Shown here: piece by piece, positions 31,485 to 42,914 of the stretch | Layout of the letters: the number at the start of each line of letters is the position of its first letter | How positions within the stretch are numbered: position 1 is the first letter of the stretch | Source of the DNA: Acanthosoma haemorrhoidale | Lineage: Eukaryota > Arthropoda > Insecta > Hemiptera > Acanthosomatidae | Reading direction: 5' to 3' | Assembly (NCBI GenBank): GCA_930367205.1 | Contig: OV884012.1 | Location: 147,823,405 to 147,887,404 of the forward strand | DNA: 64,000 nucleotides | The notes under the pieces: model-generated | Seen by the model: the letters and a program-made list of their open reading frames with translations, nothing else | Told to the model about the DNA's origin: nothing | The model's database searches: none | Made by a program: the position numbers and the translations under genes

Positions 31485-34400
31485 AACTTATGAATGAATT
31501 AAAGTCGTAGAGAAAAATTAACATTTTTGAATTTTTGAGATCCTGCCTGTATCTCAAATACAGTCAAAACTGCCATGAACAAACTATATTTTTGAGCGCT
31601 AAATATTAAAACCATATGATCATAAATCATTTTAAAATACTCGGATATGTATTGATGGCTCTCAAAACTTATTTTTTTGTGTGTCTTCATTGTATCTTCT
31701 TAACCATGGGAAAAGGAAATAAGAACTTGAGATCTTAAATAGCTTTTGAGCTCTGGCTTTAAAATACTTAAACATTAAAGAGAAACGGGTTATTCAATTT
31801 TCAGACGTGTATTCTATTTGAATACTTTTTCGCAGCCAAAATGTATACAGTGTTGAAATTTCAGAGCATTTTGTTCGAAAGTTTACTAAAAAAAACAAAT
31901 ACAAATATGTAGCCTGTAAATGAATGGTCCTATTCTCCCAAACTAGAACTTAAATTTCCGACAATCGAAAATATTTAGAAGCGCGTGAGGCGTTGTTTGA
32001 ATATACATACCATGCGTAGACGAACTAAACACGTTGTTGTATTCTCTTGCAAGCGTTGATACTCTGACGGTACTTACTTAAAATAGAAATCCAGTTTGGA
32101 GTGTTTGCCTTAACTGACCAGCTCAACGGGATTCCAGTCGCCAGAATAAGGACGGGTCGATATCAGCTCATGTTTATTTAATTCGTCTGAATTAGCTTTT
32201 ATAATTAGGGAAGAAATATCAAGCGGGGCTGATAACTGATTAAGACTAAGCCGTACGTACTGAATATTCCGGACAGCTGCTTGTAGCGGGAGTACAGGAG
32301 GTGGGATGGAGTGAGGCGAGGGGAATAATCGATAAGAGCTAGGAGTGAATCGATTGTAGCAAGGAGGGAATGACTCAGAGGACGGCTATGGGAATTCATT
32401 AGCGCCCTCAGCCGATGGCAAAAAATCCATAAAGCCTAATTTACAGGAGACGGCTCCCGAGACCTCTCCCCAGTGTCCCAGCATTCCTTATCTCTGCCGG
32501 CTCAAATGGAGGAAGGAGTAATAGAAATAAAATTAAACAATTCTTTGTCTTATTTTGTATTTCGTTAGTGAAAATAACGATCGGAAATGTTAAAGAAACA
32601 CTCCACAACATCTGGAAATGGGTCGATTATTTACTAGTTGAAATATAATGCCTGAAAGACTACGGTTTCACAAACTTTCAAACTTTCTGGCGTCGTATCC
32701 CCGAAGCTACACGTAATAGTTAAAAGTTCTACTTTTTATCACGGGTAAAAAGACTCGCCAGAAACAGTAACGCAAAAATAACTTCAAATACAATAGGGAA
32801 TTTGGTGTTGGTCTAGTATTTTGGCTTACCTTACCTATTTAAATTTATATCAATTTGTTAAAAAGACAATTAATAGTGGCTGAGATGGTTTAAAAATGAA
32901 ACCATTGATAAATAAATATTCGATAGTTTTTTTCCGCATCATTCATTCGATATAAGACACTTATGAAAAGTCTCATAAGAAAATTTAGCTTTACTAATTT
33001 ACTTTTAGGTTTTAAAAAATATGATAATTGGTGGAAAATAATTATGTTCGATAAAAAAAGAAAGGATAACAAATGACTAAGTAAACCGTAGTAAGGATAT
33101 TTATTTTTGTATCGATTTTTTTAATTTAATACAGTTTAAAGATTTAGAATGAGAGGGCAAGTAATCAATTATAAAATTTCAAATAACTTTGCAATCGATA
33201 ATTATAGTCCATAGCCCCACAATAATTCAGACCTCATTCATTTCTTTGTACAGAGCTATTGGTTTTATTTTTCGCTTTAATTTTATTAGATTGCCCCGTT
33301 GCATCTTAGTGACTAAACCCTCCCTAGGAAAACACTGTAAATGAACCAAAATTGCTGGACCATAAAACTTTTCTTTATTGAAATATATTCAAATTTATTT
33401 AATTTATTAATTTGACCAAAAATATATAGCGATATAATAGAATTATAAATTTAAAATTAGCTTATTTTCCGAGACTTGATATGGTTTAGATGTCAATTTA
33501 CTTTTTTCAATTTGATTTTTCTGTCATACACCCAGTGATGATGGATTTCATATTTTGTTATATATCTCAAGTTATAAGAATGAACGTTATCGAATAAATC
33601 ATAACAGACATACAGACAAGCAATGCCTCATTGCTTGTTCAATTATTCCAATGCTTTCTAGGAAGTTGAGGCAATTATCGTGACGAATCCTTGGATGGAA
33701 AAGCTGAATTTTACATCGAAGTGGCCCCAATGGGACGCTCTAAACATTTTCGTAGCTTAAACGTAACCACTTAAAAGGGGGTGGAAACATATAGATAAGC
33801 TCACATTCCTGCATCAAGGTCATAAGGTAAGCCCTTTCGGGCGTAAGTCCCTCCCAAACAGAACAAAAACAACAACAAATGAACAGCTGGACAGAAAGTA
33901 AAGTAGCATCGATTTGTTCATGTTCATCTGCCACACAACGTGATACAATGGATTCGACAGTCTCATCGCTATTGATTATTCTTCAGCAGAACATGTGTCC
34001 TTATGTTCAATTTGATAATACTGTAGCTTAGTCGTTAGTAATTTACATTTTATATTACGTTTACTTACATTTTTTTGATAAATTAAATCATTATTAACTA
34101 CTGTAAACACAATAGCCACAAATACATATAGTTAACTCAAAAACACAGAGAAAAATACCCTCAAACTCCCTCTTGTTTAAATCTATAAATTGATAATTAT
34201 TTTACTATTAATATTTTTACCATTTTTAGTTTGTTTATAAATCTATAATTGTATGAATTATTTCTCAATGTTGTAAATATGGCTTTTAGCTGAACTACTG
34301 TAATTCAGCTAAAATTAATAATATTTTCTTCTGATTTTTGGGTATTTTTTTTTAATTTTATCATTTATAAGTACGTCATTCATTGCTACCTAGTTGAGCT

Positions 34401-34659
34401 TATGCCTCTGTATTTTTGCCACTTACGTACGGATAGGTTCAAAATGAGTATCGCAACTGTCTTTATGTAAACTAATTCAAAATAGGAAATGTGGTAAGTT
34501 ATGTCACAACTCCCTCTCCAAAGGCAACATAACAATATATAAGTCATTTTAACGAGGCAAGGGCTTTTTAACTATGAAGAAATATTTTAAGTATCTACCC
34601 GGGAAAGAGGAACATTTTTAATGAATGAAATAGGCATAAATAAATAGAAATGTGACAAA
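31485..34659. other. No gene (3.2 kb); possible regulatory patch
   Basis: The stretch 32130-32540 is less AT-rich and has little repetition; it contains sites such as ATCGATAA and CATAAAGCC and no long open frame. This may be conserved non-coding DNA. Minus-strand frames at 31499-31690, 32890-33072 and 33740-33934 have no recognisable product. Confidence 0.3.
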
Positions 34660-34669
34660 TTGAAATGCG

Positions 34670-34940
34670 GCCCTTGGCCAATCAACAAGCTTTTGACGGG
34701 ACACACCACTGAACGCTACACAACTCTACTCTAGGCTCAACCTTCAGTGGACTCTCACCACTGTACCGAGATATCTACACCTCAGCCGAGGTCTACCACA
34801 CTCCTCGATCCCTTCACCCAACCTTCAAATAGGCCCCTCCTAGTTAAAGGATCCCTTTCACTCCTATAAAGTCCATGTTATTTTATTTTCCCCCATTCCT
34901 CTTTTTAAATTTTGAGAGCTTTGGAAAAAAAAAAAAAAAA
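34670..34940 (+). mobile_element. J3b LINE 3' UTR insertion with TSD
   Basis: TTGAAATGCG occurs at 34660-34669 and 34941-34950, with an A-run of about 16 before the right copy. In between is a diverged J3-type 3' UTR (CCCTTGGCCAATCAACAAGC; GTGGACTCTCACCACTGTAC; TTTTGAGAGCTTTGG). No coding part was copied. Confidence 0.88.
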
Positions 34941-34950
34941 TTGAAATGCG

Positions 34951-35437
34951 AGAATATGAATGTTACAAGTGGGATTGAGAAAACAATTTATGAGATGAAA
35001 GTGTAGCTATATCGTAACTACACCATCACTATTGGAACCATCATCAGGTGGAAATGGACGTTATATTAAATCAGGCTCTGTTAGTACTAAAAATTCTGTC
35101 GTTACCTCGGAGCAGCATTATACGAGATGAGTCACTAATTTTATTCTGTGTAAAATATACGTATTTATTCGAGTAATTTACACTATACAGCTTTTCGAAA
35201 GAAAAAAAAACACTAGAAACGGAAGTGACGCTGTGCGAGAGCTACTTACGTCATTGGAGGAAAGTATTCCTTCACAGCAAATACTCATACGCACATTTCT
35301 GACTCACGTCCCAGAATTCCAAAAATTTTTCGGAAATCATTGATAAATCAAGCACAGGCCTATTGGTTATCATTCCACCAAATATGGGAACATAGGTTTT
35401 TGAGACCTTATTATTTTCTCAAACTCATTGTGTGCAG
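34951..35437. other. No gene seen
   Basis: AT-rich; ends with a pyrimidine-rich stretch that serves as the acceptor side of the candidate exon at 35438. Confidence 0.35.
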
Positions 35438-35527
35438 ATGGAACGCCCACCTTTGTTGACACCTTCAGTTGACTTCTTGAGTGCATGGGGCTGGGAACCA
35501 TTTTTCGTCTTCATCCCCCCTCCACCG
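35438..35527 (+). other. Candidate host coding exon (90 bases)
   Basis: TTATTTTCTC..TGTGCAG precedes and CCG|GTGAGTA follows, both good splice-site matches. The interval starts ATG and is exactly 30 codons, phase 0 (MERPPLLTPSVDFLSAWGWE then PFFVFIPPPP). The Trp-rich peptide ending in a proline run is protein-like and unlike the AT-rich surroundings. I do not recognise the protein. It could be a first coding or internal exon of a gene with very long introns. Confidence 0.4.
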
Positions 35528-38222
35528 GTGAGTACAAATTACGTGATTCAGAATCGAATACTGTCCTGGCCTTTGTTCTTCTACGCGTGTTACAGGGTGA
35601 ACTACAGAAAATAATTTGTGTTCTTCAAGAAGGGTGAGAAAAATATTTTATTTGTAAATGCAGGTATATTGAAGCATTAACTCAGCAAATGAAGGGTTAA
35701 AACAAACACCTTTGCATCCTACTAAATAAACATTAGCACTTGGTCTTATTAGAACTGGATATAGCCTAGAGAAGTTTTTCAATCCTTTTATTTTAAACGA
35801 TGAATACAATTCTAATCAAAACACTTTTTATATCAAACTATGGCTAGCCATACTTTTTATATTATAGTATGGCTAGATATATTTGTTGGGAGATAGAAAG
35901 CATAGCTTAATATTGTCTATACTTGTAGGTATTGCCCTGGTATGGCACTCAATTCACATTTAGCCGTTAATTGGCTATTTAAATTGTTTGTCCAATTAAC
36001 GGCTTATATGTGGGGAAGGGATTCGCACAGTCGGTGTAATATGCAGTTTGCTTAGTTACTTTGTATGAGGCCGTTCTCGGAGGTATTGGAATACGGGTTA
36101 TCAGTTTAATCTTCTCAACCCTCTCCCCCCCATGGGATGGATGGGAGATGAACCACGATCGATGAAACTAATATATTAGTAATAATAATATAATCCATTA
36201 TATGTAATATAATATTGTATATTGTAGTTTTTTAATAAATTATTAATTTTTCAGGTTGGCTAAAATCGAGTAGGCCAGCCTGTAGTGATCTACTTAGTCT
36301 AAAATGATACTTAAGTATTTGTTAAAATATATTAATAATAATATATAATGTATTAATAATATAAATAATGTATTAATAATAAGTGATGCTATATTACTAT
36401 ATTTTTTTACCTGTACAGTCCTCCCCCCTTCCCTCCCTTGTACGTAAATGCCCTTTTTGTATTTGTTCATTTCTCACTCTGGTTATTTTGGTTTGTTAAG
36501 CCAGATAGTTTTGCAAGGCGGTTACTCCCCCTCCAATACTTTCAAACACTTATGTTACGAATCACACGCCTTTTGAATTTTTAGTATCTTTTTGTTTTAT
36601 ATAATTTGTTTAATTAATTTATTAATCCATTATATCATATCAGGCAAAATGAAAGTTTATCTCATTCAAAACCGCATCAGCATAAAAGATCAAACACAAC
36701 AAATCAAACAACACAAAAAGGAAACTTTTTGAAATTAACAATATTATTCGCATATTTAATTGTTAATATCCTCCAATCTTTAAAATTAACATAAAATAAA
36801 AGAAAATTGTTTTCATTCTATCAAAAATATTGTGTGATCAGGTCGCTTTGAGGAACGATTTATGTTTGAGTTAAATAACGATTTTTTTTTTTTTTAAACA
36901 TCCTTTATTTTAGATACATACATATAGTTCATAATTTATGATAACAAAAAATAGTTAGGCCACATTTCCTTGAAACAATTATTAAAAGAAAACTTCAATC
37001 AGCAAGTCATGAAAACTTAATTAAGTGAGGGGGAGACTTTATGACTCGGATCTGAGTTTTTTTATTTATGAAGGGCCACAGTCTGACTCTCAACTTAATT
37101 AATCAACTGTACTGTTATTTTTAAGTTAGAAAATAGAAGTTAGAATAAATTAGAGAGTTTTATGTTTCAGACTTGTTCAATCCTCAAGCGATTGAAATAA
37201 ATTTTAAATAATTTAGCTAACTAAGTTTTTAATAGTTTTATACGAAAACCAACCCAAATGAAACTTTCACTGTCAAGAAATTGGCATCATTACAAAAAAA
37301 ATGACATCAATCGTAACTGCTGAATACTTCCATCTAAGTTGTTGACTGTTGTGAAACTACCATTGCAGGATAGTAATGGTTTACTCCGGACGGGGAATCC
37401 CGTGTCCATTCACAAAACGTGAATCGTCCGGACTGAAATAGAAGTTGAGCACGGAGTCCATTGAAGACGGAGAGCAAAAAAACTAGAGGAATTCGCTAAT
37501 AGGTCGGATAAAATCTGAAGATTTGTCAGACCCTTGATGGAGAGATGCGCAATGGAACCGCTGCGGTGGGTGGGGCTCAGAGTCAATGGTGTCGCTTGTC
37601 CCTACATAATTAATTAATTACATTTCTACAAGGGACCATTAAAGGCGGCGTTTTGTGCTGTAATTAAATATTTGAATAGGATACAATACATCAAATGGTT
37701 TGCAGGATTATTTATAAGAATTAAATATACCAAACTATTGTCAAGGAGTTTATACACAATAAATCTGACGAATAATATTATGAAATACAAGAAAACGCCA
37801 GTACTATCATAATGAACGAGAATATTTTGTTTATGCAAGAACAAATTAACTTCTTCGGCTAAGAAAGGGTCCAGACCTTGCCTAAATCAACAAAAAGTGC
37901 TCTTAGCTATAATTTGCTAACTAAGGTCAATGTTATAGCGGCAAAACATTAACTAAAACAGAAAAAAGAAATTAAGGCGATTAATTATTCTTGACATTCA
38001 AATTAGGCTTGGCCGGCACGCTGAATACCAATAGCGAGGGGACAGGGAGAAATGAATTGTCGTTTAAAATGTTACCCTGTTTTGTCAACGGGACTCAAAA
38101 GATTAAAGTTCTTGTTCAATACAAATTTAAAATAATTTTACAAAATAAGACTATTGATTGAATAGAAGAGTTTTTTTTGGAGATCAGCATAGGATGATGA
38201 AAAAGTCTTGTTTGGTTTTCGT
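35528..38222. other. No gene (2.7 kb)
   Basis: AT-rich, with TAATAAT-type runs around 36170-36400. One hairpin-rich GC patch at 37385-37432 is listed separately. Confidence 0.45.
37385..37432. repeat. Nested inverted repeats (hairpin)
   Basis: TCCGGACG at 37385-37392 is the reverse complement of CGTCCGGA at 37425-37432. Just inside the right arm, ATTCAC and GTGAAT pair around AAAAC, and GGGAATCCC is itself a palindrome. The block could fold as a compound hairpin. Function unknown. Confidence 0.5.
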
Positions 38223-38233
38223 CAAGTTTGTTA

Positions 38234-38441
38234 TTTTTTTATTCTTCATAGCCCCTTTAAATTTACAGATAATTATATACAATTATAGATCCTCAGGCAA
38301 ATCTATTTACAAATTATTTCTGTATTTCCTGTAGCGTCGCTACATTATATACAGGTTTTGTTATTTTATAAAAATTATATAATGACATAAACAAGTATAA
38401 TGATACACGTGACTGGACTGAACTGACTATAATTACGTTAA
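38234..38441 (-). mobile_element. J2 LINE 3' UTR insertion, minus strand, 11-base TSD
   Basis: CAAGTTTGTTA is found at 38223-38233 and 38442-38452. Between are a T-run, the J2 3' end (CATAGCCCCTTTAAATTTAC) and UTR up to GTGACTGGACTGAACTGACT. About ten extra bases sit at the 5' junction. No coding part. Confidence 0.82.
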
Positions 38442-38647
38442 CAAGTTTGTTAACGGACGAAATGACATACGAAGTGCACATAAGATCCATGTGCAAGAAG
38501 GAAGTTGGTGTCGGAGTGTGGTGTGTTTTACAACTTTTAGAACAACCGACCTCCTTCTCATACAAGGACTGCAACCTCCATCAGGCATAGGTATATCGAA
38601 TCTTGTTCCATCAAGAAATATATATTGTATTGTACTATATGTTTTAG

Positions 38648-39148
38648 ATAAATCATATATTTGTAAATTACAAATACAACATCACAATCAAATCTCCCGA
38701 CTAACTCGACTACCCACGTTTAATAATGCACTAACGTTATAAGCATAAAGATTAATTTTAATCATTTTTTTTTTGGAATTCGGCCAAGAATTTTGGCTAA
38801 GAATGCAGAGGTTTCTCTTATAATGTGGAATTTCGTATTTATATAATTGTCTGTGTTTTTGCAACTTACATTTGGAAGGCAACTATGCTCACAATTGCAC
38901 TACCATCGCCCGTTTCCATTGGTTGTTTCACCCAACCTTCAAACAGCTCCCTCCTAGTTAAACGATTCCTTTCACTTTCACTCCAATAATTTCAATTTCA
39001 TTAATCCCCATTCCTATGTTTCAAATTGAGAGCAAATGAAATTAATATTTCCAATAAACATGGATTTTCCATCGACTCATACTTCCAGAGGATGCTGCTT
39101 CAGAGATTCTGACCTTGGATAGGAGGGGGGGCAGAGGAGTTATTGAAT
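38648..39148 (+). repeat. Inverted duplication, arm 1
   Basis: This segment is the reverse complement of 48078-48555 with scattered differences, from ATATTTG..ACAAATACAACATCAC at one end to AGGAGTTATTGAATG at the other. It includes a degraded J3b 3' UTR (38930-39025: TTCACCCAACCTTCAAACAG; CCCCATTCCTATGTTTCAAA). Because similarity extends beyond the LINE on both sides, the unit is a larger repeat or a duplicated host segment. Confidence 0.75.
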
Positions 39149-40499
39149 GTTTCTCTTTTTTATCGTCTCATTTGTTTTGTTTCACTTGCAATTTACGCTC
39201 TCGTCTTGTCTATTTACATTCTCCAAGGATTACAATGGCGAATAACATCCTTGTCAGCCCGTCGTGAACAAATGGATCTCATCTGACTTCCTAAGCCACT
39301 AGTTATGTTAATATAGAATATCCTCTGCGTTATGAAGTACAAGTCGGAGAGTTATTAAAAAATAAAAATAAAATAACTGTACAAACCCATAAAATAAATA
39401 CAATGAATGATCCAAATATTGTTTGAATGATTTTTTGTTTTTTTTTACTGACTAAAATTTATATATACATTAATTATGAATTTCGTTTCATACGACTTGA
39501 ATGAAGTAAGTGGAGGAAAAATATCGAGACAAAACTAGCAAAACTATCAATAATAAATCTATTCCGAATCATATAGAACGACATCCTAAATTGTGTTTTA
39601 GGGATTATTTTTAAAATTTATTTTTGCGTTAAGAACTTTAGTGTGACTTGACGGATTGGGAAAATTGAACCCTTAAATAGCTTCGGAGCAGTTAAAATTC
39701 ACATTGATAAATAGATATCTAGTCTATTTTAAGTATAGCTTTAAGAATTCAGGCCAGTTTGATGACTTTATAAGGCACCTAGCATAGAATGGGAAACAAG
39801 GAGCGGAGCCTCTCTTTTATACTTAGTAGGCTAGGGACCAAAAACATATTGAAATAGCAGATTTGAAACAAAAAATATTCCGAAAAATAAAAATATCCTA
39901 AACCCAAATACCTTTTACGCATAGGCCGGCTGTATAGGCGTTGGTTGAAACCTAGTGTAACCTCTCTCCGCCTAATGCGCATCACGGAGGAGCAACCAAA
40001 ACATCGAAGATCGTTCTCTCACGAACATTCAACGTATCCGCTCATCTATTACTTCGCCAAACTTGAATATTTTTTCGGAATAAGATTTCGGACATCGAGG
40101 AAAATAGCAACTGTTAGTTAGTTAAAGAACTAAAGTAAAATAGATTTAAAAAAACATTTGAATTTCATTAGGGAATGCTCCGTAATCCGGTGTAGGCTGC
40201 GCATAGACGAATACACGACAATAAATTTAACATTTGTGACAATATTAGACGTATCGTAAATGGATAATACTTTTTATATTGTGTTGCATAAATGAAGAGT
40301 TCATTACCAGGCCTTTAAAATATTTAACAAATGGTTTAAAATTCTTCACAACCAGCTGTAAAGCCAGAACTAAATGAAACTTCATTCGGGATTCTCTATG
40401 ACTAATCCACATTTGGTGGTAGTTTTTTTTTCCCGTTGAAATATCATCGATTGTTTTCCGAAAATAAAAGAAAACACTTATAAAGTATTACAATGAAGA
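39149..40499. other. No gene seen
   Basis: AT-rich unique DNA; a 68-codon minus-strand frame at 39779-39985 is not recognisable. Confidence 0.45.
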
Positions 40500-40770
40500 A
40501 TAAGATGACATACTGGAAGAAGAACAGGTGTGTATCCTCAGTGTGTGGGAGCGAGCTACGGCTGTTCGCCGAATTTCGAACCGAACAGAACCATCACGGA
40601 GTCGGGCCGGCACCGAACTGGAGGCCCGGTCCAGGCTTGGCCCCCTCCCACCGCGGGGAGGACTGAATTCCCTACTAGCCAGGCATACCAACCGTTCTTC
40701 CTTCATCGTTCTTTCTCCTTTCGCGGTAAAGTCCACATTTGTACATTCTGGATTGTTTATTGTTTAGATT
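40500..40770. other. GC-rich island with overlapping open frames
   Basis: This is one of the most GC- and CpG-rich patches here (GAGTCGGGCCGGCACC; CCCACCGCGGGGAGG). All forward frames are open for 45-85 codons, as is one minus frame (82 codons), which a GC-rich sequence can produce by chance. An AG at 40526-40527 and a GCG|GTAAAG at 40724-40729 could bound an exon. A promoter-proximal exon or CpG island is possible; no product is recognisable. Confidence 0.25.
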
Positions 40771-42067
40771 TTCCCTTTCCACAATAGCTCAACACCAAAT
40801 AAACCATTATGAATAGCTGGAATACTTGAATATTGATTTATAGTTTCGAAAGTCACGAAATTGAATAATTCGAAACCCATTAACACATAAGACACAGCTG
40901 AGGGTTTTAATAGACTGTTTGTACCTATGATACGTAATCGATAGAATAAGTATTCGAAATTATTTTTAATCATCATTAAAATATGTGCACATAATCTATT
41001 CCGAACTGTATTAATTAGTACTTTTTTGCAACGTTTCGGATTGATACAACATGTATACAAACTAAAAAAAAAAAAATGCGACCATTGAAATGACAGAATG
41101 GGGACCATCCAAATGAATTCAACTTAGGAAATCATGATATAAAATAACTTGCAGCACAATAAAACTATGCACTAGTGGATTTCGACTTGCTAAGCTAAAA
41201 ACAAATAAATTCTACATTCTAACTTGTCTGCTAAAATAACGTGGATTATTTGAAATATTTAAGCCCCATGTATATTAACTGACACACTTTTCCCAGGCTT
41301 TTAAGGTCTCTCAAGTCCCTTAATCTATTTTTAAGATATAAATTTATGATTTTTTTCTGCATAGTTGAATGTACATTTCTGTAATTTAGATTTTTTATTA
41401 ATTGTTGAAAATGTTATACACTGTGACCGAGGTGGTTCAGTGGTTTAATCAAATATTTTTAATGATAATTTAATATGGGTACATAAATTCACAGCGAGCA
41501 CTTCATAAAATTGTTTCTTTGATACCTTATTTATTTGGCTTATAGATATTTAAAAAATGCTGCAGTCGATAAAATAAACGATTGCGATATTGCTGATCCA
41601 CGGGTTTTTTTATGCATATATATGTATAAATAAACAGTACTACTGTTATATTTATGTCAATAAATAATGTATATTATATAGGGTTGAAAAATAGTAGAAA
41701 TATTTTCCGATTTCAATAATGTAGACACAGGCGATATGGAAATTAACCATAATAATAAAGGTACAAACAGCTCACTGAAGACGACATAGTTGACATTCAT
41801 TTTAAAGCGAGCGTTCCCAAAGGAATATTTCAAATATTGAGGCAGATTAATTTAATTCGGCTTTAGAAAAAGAGTCTACATATCTACAGATATGTGGCAG
41901 TTAACCAGCTTGTCATTTAAGTTAAACAGCTATTTTGAAGATGGAAATTCTCAATATGGACAAATCACAACTTTGAGAAGAGCAAACGGTTGAAAAAAAA
42001 AAAAAATCTGATAACAGACTTCGACATATTTTAATTAAGTAGCACATATATATTTTTTTCAATATTT
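40771..42067. other. No gene; SINE-like A-box
   Basis: GACCGAGGTGGTTCAGTGG at 41424-41442 has a pol III A-box (TGGTTCAGTGG) like a tRNA-derived SINE head, but no B-box follows. The rest is AT-rich. Confidence 0.35.
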
Positions 42068-42251
42068 GTGTGTGTTGTGGCCACCACTTAATTACGGATA
42101 ATTATAAGTTCCCCTCTTCTCGGCCCAGAAAAATCTATCTATGTTTCCATATGTTTTGTAAATAAAGCTTATGATGTCAGGCGGAGAGGGGAGAGAAGCT
42201 AGTGGGGGAAACAACCGCATGTGAGGAGCTATCCCCACCACGGCTGGCCTG

Positions 42252-42262
42252 CCTATATAAAC
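42252..42262 (+). promoter_or_regulatory. LTR TATA box
   Basis: CTATATAAACC inside the solo LTR, preceded by GC-richer sequence and followed about 30 bases on by GAAGACAG, a plausible start region. Assigned from position and sequence only. Confidence 0.5.
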
Positions 42263-42317
42263 CCCGGGTCTAAGAGCGGAAGACAGAACTTACCAAAGCG
42301 GCACCAAGAACATTTCT

Positions 42318-42357
42318 CTTTCCCTCTCTCTCTCTCTCTCTCACTCTCTCTCTCTCT
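42318..42357 (+). repeat. CT microsatellite in the LTR
   Basis: A (CT)n run with one CACT interruption. The related LTR piece at 49.5 kb has no equivalent expansion. Confidence 0.85.
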
Positions 42358-42914
42358 GCACTGGCGTTTGCTGCTCTACTTAGACCATGGTCATCTTATT
42401 CAACTACCTCTGTATCTCTCTCTCCTAACCTCGCTATGTTTTAGTCCGGCGTTGTCAGACCCCACACCTTCCTAGTGGAGATCTCTGCCTTTGTCTAGCT
42501 AAATCTATCACCTCCTTGGGGAGACCTCTCCCTCGCGGACGACGGTTGCCGTGGCCCTACCAACTTTACCTAGTAGCGTCTCCCACGGCAATCACTCGCC
42601 ACACTCGCCTTTGGGATCTCGACGGTTTCGCCTACCCTTAGACACCGAGTGTAAATTCGTGGTCATTCCAAGACCACATAAACTACCTATAAACCTACCC
42701 TGTACCTCTTCTCCTTAACATAGTGCTTTGTCGGGCACACCTTCTAAGATGTTATGGAGTAAGATCAAAACGAATTAGGCTCCCCACCGACTAGGCCGGC
42801 AGCCAGCGTGAAAGACCACATGTCCCCGCGCCTTCCTAGGCGATCCTAGTCCACGGCGGGAGTCTCCTCCCCACTTTGAAGATGTTCGGTGACCATTTTT
42901 GACCCAACAGTGTG

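Larger units (their letters stand above)
42073..42909 (+). mobile_element. Solo LTR with 5-base TSD
   Basis: An 837-base unit begins TGTTGTGGCCACCACTTAAT and ends GACCCAACA. It is flanked by GTGTG at 42068-42072 and 42910-42914. TG..CA ends plus a 5-base duplication are the hallmark of an LTR retrotransposon remnant left by recombination between its two LTRs. A TATA box (CCTATATAAACC, near 42255) and CTCT repeats lie in the expected promoter/leader zone. The start TGTTG(T/C)GGCC is common in BEL/Pao LTRs, but family assignment is tentative. Confidence 0.8.

Noticed and set aside
42221..42475. 84-codon frame in the CT-rich region
   Set aside because: It lies inside the solo LTR and is inflated by the CT microsatellite (Leu-Ser repeats).
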